This document shows, in pieces, positions 1-8,763 of a stretch of 64,000 nt of DNA; within the stretch, counting starts at the first letter, position 1; each line of letters begins with the position of its first letter. A model generated the notes under the pieces. It saw only the letters and a program-made list of their open reading frames with translations, was not told the DNA's origin and did no database searches. Both the position numbers and the translations under genes were made by a program. Source of the stretch: Polyangiaceae bacterium (GTDB lineage Bacteria; Myxococcota_A; Polyangia; Polyangiales; Polyangiaceae); contig JADJXL010000025.1 of the NCBI GenBank assembly GCA_016715885.1, positions 372,001-436,000 of the forward strand, written 5' to 3'.

Positions 1-744
1 GACGTCGTTGACTTGGGGTTCGGGCTTGGCGTCTTTGTAGAGTTTGTCCGCAGGCGTCGCTTCGAGCGCTGCGATCGCGTCGATGCTCGGAGCCTCGTCG
101 TCCTTCGTGTCGTCTTTCTTGTCGTCCTTGCGAAGGCGCGCTGCTTCTTCCTGCCGCTTGATGTCCTCTTCGATCGCTTGAAGCAGTCCGAAGGTTCCGC
201 CACCGTCCTGGGGCAAACCTCCATCGAGCGAATCGTTTAGTTTGGGCACGGGGGGCAAAGAAGGCGACTTGCGTTCCGGCGGTTTTGCGCCGGCGATACG
301 CAGCCCCTCGAGAGACCCGTCTTTGATCTGCTGTGGCAGGTCGAGTACGTACGGAGAGCCCTCGGGCAAACCCACGCCAAGGCTCGAAGACGGCTCGACG
401 CCCTTCAGCAGCACGCCCGTTGCGGTGGCGGATCCATGCGTGAGCATCATCGGATTGATGCTGAATGGTGCGACGGCGCGAACGCCCGGCACTTTGGCCA
501 CCTGCTCCATGACAGTCCGGTATTCACGAAAGTCCGTCGAATACTTGAGGACGAGCACGTGAGCGTTGACCCCGAGGACTTTCTCGCGAAACTGCGCTTG
601 AAAGCCGCCGGTTACGCTCATGACGGTAGCAAGAGCTGCGACACCGAGCGTGACGCCGAGAATGGCGAAGGCCGTGCCAACCGAAATGAACGCGCGTTTT
701 TTGCTCCCCAGATACCGGAGCGCAACCTCGAGGGGGTAGCCCAT
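1..744 (-). CDS. LolC/LolE-family ABC transporter permease, N-terminal part (3' end outside window)
   Basis: The reading frame runs off the left edge of the window; 248 codons are visible. The N-terminus MGYPLEVALRYLGSKKRAFI followed by a hydrophobic stretch (FAILGVTLGVAALATVMSVTGGF without interruption) is the usual start of FtsX/MacB-type permeases of the lipoprotein-releasing LolCDE system, which takes outer-membrane lipoproteins out of the inner membrane. After the first membrane segment comes the periplasmic domain, including 'HVLVLKYS' and 'PFSINPMML', as in LolC/LolE. An inserted charged stretch rich in Lys, Asp and Glu (about residues 180-230, with a KDDKKDDTKDDE run) sits in that domain and is unusual. 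The ATG at 744 has no strong ribosome site. It is divergent from the kinase gene at 920. LolC and LolE cannot be told apart from this fragment; a MacB-like permease is the alternative. Confidence 0.75.
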   Translation of the reverse strand, partial: MGYPLEVALRYLGSKKRAFISVGTAFAILGVTLGVAALATVMSVTGGFQAQFREKVLGVNAHVLVLKYSTDFREYRTVMEQVAKVPGVRAVAPFSINPMMLTHGSATATGVLLKGVEPSSSLGVGLPEGSPYVLDLPQQIKDGSLEGLRIAGAKPPERKSPSLPPVPKLNDSLDGGLPQDGGGTFGLLQAIEEDIKRQEEAARLRKDDKKDDTKDDEAPSIDAIAALEATPADKLYKDAKPEPQVNDV

Positions 745-919
745 CTGGCGGCAGGCTGTAGCAGAGTTGCCGTGCCCTGGCACGTAACGCTCGAAAGAGT
801 TGCGTCGCCGCGCTCGAGAACGTGGGTCGCGAGGCAGCCGTGTTCAGAACTCTTCTCCGATGCGGCGTGTACTGCTACAATACCACTGCGTTTTTATCCC
901 TCTCGGCAAAACGCCCTTC

Positions 920-3007
920 ATGCCGCCCAACGATCCCCCCGCCCCGCCGAAACCACCTACGGCCCCAAGCGCCGCGGGCAAGAGCGTGCCTTCGCCTGCC
1001 GGCAAGGTAGCTCCGTCGGTGCTTCCTGCGCCCATTGCGCCGCGTCCTCCTGCGGGTTTGGCCAAGTTGGCCGGCTCGAGTGCGCCCAAGCCTGCGAGCG
1101 TTACGCCTTCTGCTGCTCCGACAAACTTGCTGCCCAAGGTCCCGGGGCCGCCGAAATTGCCCTCGATCGCGCCACCTGCGCCCGTGGCCGCACCGAGCGC
1201 GCCGCCTCCTCCACCACCTGCACCGAAGGCAGCAGCGCCGAAGGCGTCTGCGCCGCCGCCAGCGAATGCCGCGACAAACGCCGCTCCGAGCGTTCCGCCG
1301 AAGGCGCCATCGATCCCAGCGCCTCCGCCAGCGATCTCCGTCGAAGAGAAGTCGATGGATCTCGATCTCGCGACGCTCGGGCTCGGCGATCCCACAGAAC
1401 GCGCAAAACTTGCAAGTTTTCCCGACGGCGATGGGACAAACCGCCCGAGTTTTACTGGAGACGGCGCGCCGAAATCTCGGCGCATCGGCGAAACCGACAT
1501 TCCGCCTCCGGCTCACGTCGATGCAGAGCGAGCTCCTGGATCCAAGGATCCGTACATCGGCACCACCTTCGATCATCGCTACAAGATCGAAAAGCTGCTT
1601 GGCGAAGGCGGCATGGGGTTTGTCTATCTCGCACGGCACAAAGTCATCGACAAGAAGGTCGCGGTCAAAGTGCTGCGCGCCGAGATGGCCAAGGATCGCG
1701 AGATCCTCGAGCGCTTCCTGCAAGAAGCGCGAGCGGCATCGAGCATCGGCAATCCGCATATCATCGACATTTCGGACTTCGGCGATTTGCCCGATGGCTC
1801 CACGTACTTCGTGATGGAGTTCCTCGATGGCCAGAGCCTGGTGCAGTTCAACGACAAGAACAATCGCCAGCCGTTCGAAGTCATCGCCAAGATCGCGATT
1901 CAAATGGCCAATGGTCTCGCGGCAGCCCACGAAGCGGGCATCATTCACCGCGATCTCAAGCCGGAAAATATCTACATCGTCACACGTGGCCTGGACAAAC
2001 ACTTCGTCAAGATTCTGGATTTCGGCATCGCCAAAGTCGCCACGAGCGGTGAAAACAAGCTCACGCGCGCAGGCGCCGTCTTCGGCACCCCGCACTACAT
2101 GTCTCCCGAGCAAGCTGCAGGCGCGCCGCTCGATCATCGCACCGACATCTATTCGCTCGGCGTCATGCTCTACGAAATGGTCAGCGGAATGCTTCCGTTC
2201 ACCGCTGACAACTTCATGGGCATCCTCAGCCAGCACATGTACCAAGCGCCTCCGCCGCTGGGAAAGCTGAACCTGGATTCGCCGTGCCCAGCCGAGCTCG
2301 AAGCGATCATCTTCAAGTGTTTGTCCAAAGCCCCCGATGATCGCTACCCCGACATGCATGCACTTTCGGCCGACTTGCAGCGATTCCAGGACGGCATGGT
2401 TCCGGACGCCGTTGCTGAGATGGCATCGCGCCCCGAAGGGCTGTCGGTCGGCGTCACGCCGGACAAACCCAAGAAATCCCCTTGGATTCGCCTGGTCGCC
2501 GTGGGTGCGGTGGTCATGGGCGCGACGCTCGGCACGGTGCTCGTCATCATGCAATCGCCCACAGCCTCGACAAACGCTAGCCCAGGTGTGAGCGCGTCGG
2601 CTCCTGTAGCGACGACACCTGCGCCCGTGCAAAAGACACTCGTGCTCGTCGTCGTCGAGCCTCCGAGCGCCGAAGCAGCGGCAATGCTGGGTACGGAAAG
2701 AATCAAGTTTCCGAAGAACATCGAGGTTGAGCAGGGCAAACCCGTGACGCTTCAAATCGAAGCGAAGGGATTCGAACCGAAGAAAATCACGCTCGATGGG
2801 AGCGTGAAGGAATTCCGGGCCAAACTCACGCCTTTGCCGGTCGTTGCCCCGCAGGTCGCGGACACACCGGGCGGGCGTCCGACGGGCAAAGTCGGCGCAC
2901 CGGCAGCTCCGACGACTTCCGCCACGACGACAACGAAGATTGGCGGCAGCGGCGGCGCGAGCGACATCGTCGATCCCTACGCTCACCAGGTAAAACCCAA
3001 GCCCTGA
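920..3007 (+). CDS. Membrane-anchored Ser/Thr protein kinase with Pro/Ala-rich N-terminus and PEGA-like tail
   Basis: A Hanks-type kinase of 695 residues. Residues 1-150 are a low-complexity Pro/Ala/Lys region. The kinase domain starts near residue 221 (YKIEKLLGEGGMGFVYLA), with the ATP-binding lysine at 250 (VAVK), catalytic HRDLKPEN with Asp345, and DFG Asp367, followed by GTPHYMSPEQ. All catalytic residues are present, so it should be active. A single membrane segment lies near 523-545, and the segment after it (EPPSAEAAAMLG...IEAKGFEPKKITL) resembles a PEGA domain exposed outside the cytoplasm. The frame is open upstream to other ATGs (860, 800), but the Pro-rich start MPPNDPPAPP at 920 is typical of myxobacterial kinases. 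The next gene begins 23 bp later on the same strand, so co-transcription is possible. Confidence 0.85.
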   Translation: MPPNDPPAPPKPPTAPSAAGKSVPSPAGKVAPSVLPAPIAPRPPAGLAKLAGSSAPKPASVTPSAAPTNLLPKVPGPPKLPSIAPPAPVAAPSAPPPPPPAPKAAAPKASAPPPANAATNAAPSVPPKAPSIPAPPPAISVEEKSMDLDLATLGLGDPTERAKLASFPDGDGTNRPSFTGDGAPKSRRIGETDIPPPAHVDAERAPGSKDPYIGTTFDHRYKIEKLLGEGGMGFVYLARHKVIDKKVAVKVLRAEMAKDREILERFLQEARAASSIGNPHIIDISDFGDLPDGSTYFVMEFLDGQSLVQFNDKNNRQPFEVIAKIAIQMANGLAAAHEAGIIHRDLKPENIYIVTRGLDKHFVKILDFGIAKVATSGENKLTRAGAVFGTPHYMSPEQAAGAPLDHRTDIYSLGVMLYEMVSGMLPFTADNFMGILSQHMYQAPPPLGKLNLDSPCPAELEAIIFKCLSKAPDDRYPDMHALSADLQRFQDGMVPDAVAEMASRPEGLSVGVTPDKPKKSPWIRLVAVGAVVMGATLGTVLVIMQSPTASTNASPGVSASAPVATTPAPVQKTLVLVVVEPPSAEAAAMLGTERIKFPKNIEVEQGKPVTLQIEAKGFEPKKITLDGSVKEFRAKLTPLPVVAPQVADTPGGRPTGKVGAPAAPTTSATTTTKIGGSGGASDIVDPYAHQVKPKP

Positions 3008-3030
3008 ACATCGCCACGCGGCACCAAAAA

Positions 3031-4008
3031 GTGATAGACCCAGTCGGCGTGTCCGACGTCGCCCACCTCATCGACTACGTCCCCGAAGATGTCCTCGGCA
3101 TCTGCCGCCGCCTCCGTGAACACGGCCGGCGCGGCTGGATCGTCGGCGGATGCGTTCGTGATCTCTTACGAGGGCAGCCCGCCAAAGACTGGGATGTCGC
3201 GACGGATGCCAGGCCGGACGAGGTCATGCGCATCTTTCACAAGGTCATCCCGACCGGCCTTCAGCACGGCACCGTGACCGTCGTTTTGCGCCACGTGCAC
3301 TATGAAGTCACGACGCTTCGTGGTGAAGGTGCCTATTCCGACGGACGGCGCCCGGACAAGGTCGAGTTTGTCGAGGACATCGTCGCCGATCTTGCTCGCC
3401 GCGACTTCACGATCAACGCCATCGCCCTCGACCCCGTCGACGGACACCTCATCGATCCGTTCGACGGCCGCGCGGATCTCGCAGCTCGCGTCGTCCGCGC
3501 CGTGGGTGACCCTCGTGAGCGTTTTTCCGAGGATGGCTTGCGCATTCTTCGCGGCGCACGATTCGCCGCAACGCTCGAGTGCACCATCGAAAGCGACACC
3601 GAACGCGCCATGAGCGAGGAACGTTCGCACCAGACATTTCGTCGCGTGAGCGCTGAACGCGTTCGTGACGAGTGGCTGAAAGCCATGCGGGCACGACGTC
3701 CAAGCGTCGCATTCAACATCATGCGCCGCACCGGAATCATCGGAATCACGTGTCCCGAGCTCGCCGCCACCATCGGGTGCGGACAAGACAAACGGCACGC
3801 GCACGACGTCTGGGATCACACGATGGAGTGCCTCGACGCGTGCGAGCCCGATCCGATCTTGCGCACGGCCGCGTTGCTACACGACATCGGCAAACCCAAG
3901 GCGCGCATCGTTTCCCCGGATTCTGGAGAGCCCGCGTTTTTTCGAACATCAGCGAATCGGCGCCGAAATGGCCGAGGAAATCGCGACGCGCCTGAGGTTC
4001 TCGAATGA
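3031..4008 (+). CDS. cca: CCA tRNA nucleotidyltransferase / poly(A) polymerase family, 5' part of a frameshifted gene
   Basis: Class II nucleotidyltransferase that adds CCA to tRNA 3' ends, or a PcnB-type poly(A) polymerase. From a GTG start, residues 39-44 are GGCVRD and the metal-binding DxD is D53/D55 in KDWDVATD. The conserved RRDFTINAIALD and RFSEDGLRILRGARFAATL blocks follow. An HD-type segment appears near residue 250 (HAHDVWDHTMECL, then LLHDIGKPK), as in bacterial CCA enzymes that carry a phosphohydrolase domain. The frame is authentic only up to the six-T run at 3937-3942. Beyond it the translation turns into Arg/Asn-rich nonsense, while the next frame reads FFEHQRIGAEMAEE, the expected continuation. 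With one T removed, the gene is 3031-4438 and about 468 residues long, a normal length. Confidence 0.85.
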   Translation: MIDPVGVSDVAHLIDYVPEDVLGICRRLREHGRRGWIVGGCVRDLLRGQPAKDWDVATDARPDEVMRIFHKVIPTGLQHGTVTVVLRHVHYEVTTLRGEGAYSDGRRPDKVEFVEDIVADLARRDFTINAIALDPVDGHLIDPFDGRADLAARVVRAVGDPRERFSEDGLRILRGARFAATLECTIESDTERAMSEERSHQTFRRVSAERVRDEWLKAMRARRPSVAFNIMRRTGIIGITCPELAATIGCGQDKRHAHDVWDHTMECLDACEPDPILRTAALLHDIGKPKARIVSPDSGEPAFFRTSANRRRNGRGNRDAPEVLE

Positions 4009-4438
4009 CGAACGCTCGCACATTGCGGCATTGGTGCGGCATCATGTCATTCGATACGACGACACATGGACGGACGGCGACGTGCGGCGATGGATTCGTC
4101 GAATTGGTGTGCCCTTGATGAAAGATTTGTTCCGGTTGGCCATTGCGGACTTGCAAGGCAAGGGCGTCGACGTATCGGAGCAAGTCGCCGCGCTCGAACG
4201 ACTGCGCGAGCGTTCAAACCAGCTTTTGGCGGCGGGTGCGGTCCTGAGTACGAAGGATCTTGCGCTTCGTGGTGGTGACTTGATGCGCGAGCTTTCCGTG
4301 CCGCCGGGTCCCATCGTGGGCGAAGTGCTCCAGGCGCTCGTGGAAGTCGTTACGGACGAGCCTGCGGACAATGAACGCGAGCGGCTCCTCGGTCACGCAA
4401 GACGCCTCTTGTCCGAACGCTCGGCAGCCCCGAGCTGA
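3968..4438 (+). pseudogene. cca: CCA tRNA nucleotidyltransferase, 3' part of the frameshifted gene
   Basis: This frame carries the C-terminal half of the enzyme encoded from 3031. It contains the rest of the HD domain (HIAALVRHHVIRYDD) and the helical tRNA-binding tail (LFRLAIADLQGKG, ALERLRERSNQLLA). The ATG at 3968 lies inside the authentic continuation, which begins right after the T-run at 3937-3942. There is no ribosome site in front of it, so it is better read as one exon-like half of a single gene than as a separate gene. Loss of either half would inactivate an essential tRNA-maturation enzyme, which argues for a sequencing indel rather than a dead gene. Confidence 0.75.
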
Positions 4439-4471
4439 CTTCATTCGCACGCTGGCTCATCACGCAACCGG

Positions 4472-4494
4472 CCTCATCTTGCCGCAATGAGGCG
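4472..4494 (+). terminator. Possible hairpin downstream of the CCA enzyme gene
   Basis: GCCTCAT (4472-4478) pairs with ATGAGGC (4488-4494) across a 9-nt loop, 34 bp after the stop codon at 4438. There is no T-tract, so it is only a candidate terminator. The remaining bases up to the epimerase start at 4692 hold nothing else I can recognise. Confidence 0.3.
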
Positions 4495-4691
4495 AATACA
4501 TATTTGGGCATTGCATGAACGAGCGCTCGTTTTCGCCGTCACGCCGCAATGCATTTGTATGCAATGCAGAACGGCCATGTCCGAGCATACGACCGAACTG
4601 TTTTTTACGCCAAACCACGAAGGATCAGGGTCGCGAGCGACGCCGTGGTCGTGCCCGAATTACATTGTGGATCAAGACGATCCGGCGTGGC

Positions 4692-5828
4692 ATGACGGAG
4701 CCATTCCGCATGATTTCCCTCGTCGCCGGCACTCGTCCAAACTTCATGAAAATCGCCCCCATTTGGCGAGCGCTTTCGAAACGGCACGTGCGCACGCGAC
4801 TGCTCCATACGGGCCAGCACTTCGACGCGTCGATGAGCGAGGTGTTCTTTCGCGATCTGGGACTGCCTGCACCCGACCTGACACTGCACACCGGAGGGGG
4901 TTCTCCTGCGGAACAAACCGCCGCAGTCCTCGTGGGCGTCGAAGCGGATCTCGTTGCGCATCGCCCTCGCGCAGTGGTCGTCGTCGGAGATGTGACGAGC
5001 ACCCTGGCCGCGGCGCTTGCCGCAGCGAAATTGGGGATTGCGGTCGTGCACGTGGAAGCGGGTTTACGTTCACGAGACTGGACGATGCCCGAAGAGATCA
5101 ACCGAGTTTTGACGGACCAACTGTCGGACTTGCTGCTCATCCCCTCGCGCGATGCAGAGACAAACCTTCTGGCCGAGGGTATCGCGGCAGAGCGCATCGT
5201 GTTCGTCGGCAACGTGATGATCGATTCGCTCCTCCATACCGCTTCGCATCCGACGGATGTCGTCGCACGCTTCGATCTCGCGGACAAACCGTTTGCCCTC
5301 GTCACGCTGCATCGCCCTGCGAACGTGGACGAACGGGATGCGTTCGTTCGAGCGATCGACGCCGTCGAAGCGATCGCTCGGCGCATCAAGGTGCTCTTTC
5401 CGCTGCATCCGCGCACGGCGGCGCGCGCAAATGCTTTGGGTTTGTCCGGTCGTATTCGTGCGATGCAGAACTTGCGTCTCGCCGAGCCGCTTGGTCACGC
5501 CGACTTCGTGACGTTGATGACCCATGCCAAGTTCGTCGCGACAGACTCGGGCGGGCTTCAAGAGGAAACCACGGCGCTCGGGATCCCGTGCCTCACGATG
5601 CGCAAGGGCACTGAACGTCCCATCACGTTGACCGAAGGAACCAACACGATTGTTGGTCTCGACGCACCGCTGATTGGACGGGAAGTCGACGCGATCTTGG
5701 CCGGCAACGGCAAGCGGGGGCGCATTCCCGAAGGTTGGGACGGACAAACAGGCGAACGGATCGCCGATGCGCTCATCGCGTTCCTCGCCGGCACGCCGCC
5801 TCCCAAGACGGCCGTGCACCGAGCCTGA
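4692..5828 (+). CDS. wecB: UDP-N-acetylglucosamine 2-epimerase (non-hydrolysing)
   Basis: Interconverts UDP-GlcNAc and UDP-ManNAc for cell-surface polysaccharides. From ATG 4692 the product is 378 residues, the normal size of the family. The N-terminus GTRPNFMKIAP is the family signature (usually GTRPE). It is followed by HTGQHFD, GDVTSTLAAA, HVEAGLRS, PEEINRVLTD, TLHRPANVD and the UDP-binding TDSGGLQEE. Earlier in-frame starts give an Arg-rich extension with no family counterpart, so 4692 is chosen; the Met six residues downstream (4710) is possible. The stop is only 5 bp from the stop of the convergent glycogen debranching gene, leaving no room for separate terminators. It stands alone here, without neighbouring sugar-transferase genes. 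Confidence 0.9.
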   Translation: MTEPFRMISLVAGTRPNFMKIAPIWRALSKRHVRTRLLHTGQHFDASMSEVFFRDLGLPAPDLTLHTGGGSPAEQTAAVLVGVEADLVAHRPRAVVVVGDVTSTLAAALAAAKLGIAVVHVEAGLRSRDWTMPEEINRVLTDQLSDLLLIPSRDAETNLLAEGIAAERIVFVGNVMIDSLLHTASHPTDVVARFDLADKPFALVTLHRPANVDERDAFVRAIDAVEAIARRIKVLFPLHPRTAARANALGLSGRIRAMQNLRLAEPLGHADFVTLMTHAKFVATDSGGLQEETTALGIPCLTMRKGTERPITLTEGTNTIVGLDAPLIGREVDAILAGNGKRGRIPEGWDGQTGERIADALIAFLAGTPPPKTAVHRA

Positions 5829-5833
5829 TCTGC

Positions 5834-7837
5834 CTAACCCTTCAGTGCTCGAAGGAGCTCAGCGGCACCAAGGGCGTGCGCGATGCAGCCGCTCAGCAGG
5901 TTTGGATCGTCCCCGCCCGCAACTTGGGGGACATGCCCAACGGCGAGCTCGCGATCAGCCGCAGATGCGATGAGCGTCGGCAGCTCGAGCACGAGCGGAT
6001 CGTCTGGCGGTAAAACGGCCCGCGCGGCCCTTGCGTACGGCCCGAGGAGCCACGGAAAAACCGACCCTTGGTGATGTGCCGCGTAACGCTCGTCGACGGT
6101 GCCCTCGCAGCGGCCCTTGTAAGCCGGCTCGTGAGGCGCGAGCGTCCGCAAGCCAGCCGGTGTGACGAGCTCGCTGCGCGCGCGATCTAGCGTCGAACGC
6201 GCACGATCAGGCGCAAAACATCGGGAATCGATCGCGAGCGCAAGCACCGCGTTGGGGCGGATGGTTTCGTCCTGAAAACTGTCTTCGCCCGTTTCGGCTT
6301 CGGAAATGACGTCGTAGGGATACGACGTGCGCTCGCACCAGAAGCGAGCTTGAAATGCCGATCGCGCTCGGTGACAAGCGGTATCGGCTCGATCCGCAAG
6401 CGCATCGAGTCCAGCGGCGCTCGCGAGTCTCGCAAGCGAGAAGCATGCGCGTGCCCAGAGTGCGGTGAGCTCTACGGGACAGCCCACACGCGACGTGACG
6501 ACTTTGCCGTGAGCGCGAGCATCCATCCAGGTCAGCGCATCACCGGAACGTCCAGCGGCGAGCAGTCCATCACGTGTGACGTGCATGTCGTGAGGCGCGC
6601 CTCGTAACACCAGCTCGAACACGTTCGAGAGCACAGGGAGCAGTTCGTCTTTGACAAACGGATGGGTTTCTCCGAGCAGCTCGGCAAAACCCTGTGCAAC
6701 ATCGAAGAGCCAGAGCGTCGTGTCCGCCGCTGCGGTATCGAGTGCTCCGCCTTGATCGGGCAAGCGATTCGGCACGAGCCCCTCGTGCATCGACGCGATC
6801 ATCGTCCGAACGGCGCCCATCGCTTCAGTGACGTTGCCGGTTGCAAAGTACAAACCGGGCACGGACATGATGGCTTCTCGCCCCCACGCATCGACCCACG
6901 GATATGCGGGTACGATCGCCGGCCGCTCCACGGCGTCTGCGCGGAAGAGTTTTGCTGCAAGCGACAAACGCCGCTCGAGGGCCGGACGTTCCGGGCCTGG
7001 ATCCGCCGCCGCGATTGCATCGCACGCAGCAGCGACGAGCGCTTCGGGGCTGCCTTCGGGAGCCTTGTCGACGCCGACGAGCAAGTAGTTCGGTATGCCC
7101 GATGGATCCGGCCGAATTTCGAACACTCCAGGCGTCCAGAGGTCCTCGTGAAACTCCATTCCACGCGAACGCTCCTCGAAGTACTCGAAGCGGCGCCACC
7201 AATCGGGTGAGCCTACGAAAGTGCCTTCGTAGCGAAAACACAGCCTCGGCAGCGCGCGCATCGGACGTACGCGCATCTCACCGGCACGCAGTTCGACACG
7301 CTGTTCCATCGCTCCGTGCTCGCGCATCATCTCGTGCATGTGCCGCATCGCGAGCAGCGGGCGCAGCGTGCAGATGACAGGCTGCGGACCGCGCCAGGTG
7401 TATCGCAAGACGGCAGCGTTTTCCCCGGGCACGAGCGCCAGAAGGACTTCGAGCTCGCCGCCGGCGACGGCATACGTCCACCGCGGCAAGGGATCTTGAT
7501 CGAATCGTTCGAGGTAAAACGAGCCGTGATCCGGATCGAGCCCTGGGAACTGGTGCTTGGCAAGGTCCCACAAGCCGCGAGGGGCTCCGGGTTTCGGCGG
7601 CACGATCACCGTCACGTCGACGTGCGACAACGTCACATGACGACCACGCGGCGGATCGAACGCAGCGACGAGCAAGCCATGGTAGCGGCGCGTGTGCAGG
7701 CAAGCGATCGTCGAGCTTGCGTACGCGCCTGCGCCGTTGCCGAGGATCCACTCGCGGCTACGCGCAAGGCCCAGGTCTCCGTGCACTTTCAGGTGCGGAT
7801 AAACCAGTGCATCTTCGAAGCGGCTAACGCTCGTCAT
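5834..7837 (-). CDS. Glycogen debranching enzyme (amylo-alpha-1,6-glucosidase, archaeal/bacterial GDE type)
   Basis: 667 residues from ATG 7837. The N-terminal domain has the GDE_N signature ILGNGAGAYASSTIACLHTRRYHGLL, read as two adjoining blocks (ILGNGAGAYASS and HTRRYHGLLVA). The C-terminal (alpha/alpha)6 barrel has YPWVDAWGREAIMSVPGLY, TLWLFD and PWLLGPYARA, as in the family that removes alpha-1,6 branches from glycogen in the cytoplasm. The ATG overlaps the aroE stop by 4 bp (ATGA), so translation is probably coupled to aroE. An upstream in-frame start at 7915 would lie deep inside aroE and is not preferred. It is the last gene of the three-gene minus-strand run xseA-aroE-GDE. Confidence 0.85.
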   Translation of the reverse strand: MTSVSRFEDALVYPHLKVHGDLGLARSREWILGNGAGAYASSTIACLHTRRYHGLLVAAFDPPRGRHVTLSHVDVTVIVPPKPGAPRGLWDLAKHQFPGLDPDHGSFYLERFDQDPLPRWTYAVAGGELEVLLALVPGENAAVLRYTWRGPQPVICTLRPLLAMRHMHEMMREHGAMEQRVELRAGEMRVRPMRALPRLCFRYEGTFVGSPDWWRRFEYFEERSRGMEFHEDLWTPGVFEIRPDPSGIPNYLLVGVDKAPEGSPEALVAAACDAIAAADPGPERPALERRLSLAAKLFRADAVERPAIVPAYPWVDAWGREAIMSVPGLYFATGNVTEAMGAVRTMIASMHEGLVPNRLPDQGGALDTAAADTTLWLFDVAQGFAELLGETHPFVKDELLPVLSNVFELVLRGAPHDMHVTRDGLLAAGRSGDALTWMDARAHGKVVTSRVGCPVELTALWARACFSLARLASAAGLDALADRADTACHRARSAFQARFWCERTSYPYDVISEAETGEDSFQDETIRPNAVLALAIDSRCFAPDRARSTLDRARSELVTPAGLRTLAPHEPAYKGRCEGTVDERYAAHHQGSVFPWLLGPYARAARAVLPPDDPLVLELPTLIASAADRELAVGHVPQVAGGDDPNLLSGCIAHALGAAELLRALKG

Positions 7838-8763
7838 CCTGCTGGCCCTTGCCGATCGAAGGCTTGCTCGGCCGCACGCTGCATGACGTCGAGCGGCGGT
7901 GACTGGCCAATCCACAGCTCGATCGAGCGTGCAGCCTGCCGAACGAGCATGCCGAGACCACCTCGAGCAAGGAGCCCGTGCGCCATGGCAGCTCGCAAAA
8001 ACGGAGTCACCGGCGGATTATAGACGACGTCATAGGCGAGTGTGTGCTGAGCAAGCTCGGCCCACGGAACGATTTCCGTCACGGCTTCTCCTGCGTCGGC
8101 TCCGGCCATCCCGGCGCTCGTCGCTTGCACGACGAGGGACGATGCGCGGACAAACTCGAACCATTCGCTCTGCAACCGTTGGACTGCCAAAGGACCTGAC
8201 CCGGGATCGTTCGATGGCCATGGGAAAACCTCGGCCCCGAGCGCTCGCATGCGGCCCGTAACCGGCAAAGTCTCGAGATATTCCCGGCTCAGCCACGAGC
8301 GAGAGGTCACTCCGACGCGTTCGTAGCCGAGCTTTCGACAAGCTACGACCGCCGCAAATCCTGCGCCTCCGCCACCGATGACCACGGCATGCAAACGCGG
8401 CGCCTCGGGCAAATCGGTCTCGATGTCGCGTGCAAGAGCTTCGGCATCGGTGTTGTAGGCATGTATGCGGCCGTCGTCATCACGACACAGGACGTTCGCA
8501 ACACCGGGCTCCACGGCACTCGCATCGACCACGTCGGCCATTTCGAGCGCCGCGCGTTTATGCGGCAACGTCACGTTTGCCCCGCCAAACTTGCCCGCGC
8601 GCAGGTCGTCGAATGCTCGAACGAGGTCGGCTTCGGTTGGAAGATCGATCGCTCGAAACGTGTACGCAAGCCCAAGTGCCGCATATGCCGCCCCGTGAAT
8701 GACGGGCGAAAGCGAATGCGACACAGGGTGGCCAAAGAGTGCGAATACCCGCCCCTCACTCAT
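7834..8763 (-). CDS. aroE: Shikimate dehydrogenase
   Basis: Reduces 3-dehydroshikimate to shikimate with NADPH in aromatic amino acid synthesis. The 309-residue product starts MSEGRVFALFGHPVSHSLSP, with the shikimate-binding SxS at residues 15 and 17. The catalytic Lys is K69 in NVTLPHK and the catalytic Asp is D106 in NTDAEAL. The nucleotide-binding loop is GGGGAGFAAV near 130-140, and ATSAGM follows. The start ATG 8763 overlaps the end of xseA by 8 bp; longer in-frame starts would lie within xseA. The dinucleotide loop is Gly-rich and lacks an obvious NRT motif (here TSRS), so cofactor preference cannot be fixed. Confidence 0.9.
   Translation of the reverse strand: MSEGRVFALFGHPVSHSLSPVIHGAAYAALGLAYTFRAIDLPTEADLVRAFDDLRAGKFGGANVTLPHKRAALEMADVVDASAVEPGVANVLCRDDDGRIHAYNTDAEALARDIETDLPEAPRLHAVVIGGGGAGFAAVVACRKLGYERVGVTSRSWLSREYLETLPVTGRMRALGAEVFPWPSNDPGSGPLAVQRLQSEWFEFVRASSLVVQATSAGMAGADAGEAVTEIVPWAELAQHTLAYDVVYNPPVTPFLRAAMAHGLLARGGLGMLVRQAARSIELWIGQSPPLDVMQRAAEQAFDRQGPAG

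Noticed and set aside
781..800. Sigma54-type promoter (TGGCAC at about 779-784) before the kinase
   Set aside because: The -12 element reads GCTC instead of TTGC, so the match is not sufficient.
436..2052. 538-codon open frame on the plus strand overlapping the LolC/E gene and kinase
   Set aside because: Composition is Arg/Ser/Ala-rich without motifs, and real genes occupy the same bases in other frames.
875..2986. Long open frame (703 codons) on the minus strand opposite the first kinase gene
   Set aside because: It mirrors the kinase gene, is rich in Arg, Cys and His, and shows no domain; high GC makes such shadows common.
3937..3942. Programmed ribosomal frameshift in the CCA enzyme gene
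   Set aside because: A plain six-T run without a stimulatory structure, together with six similar breaks in unrelated genes, makes an assembly indel more likely.
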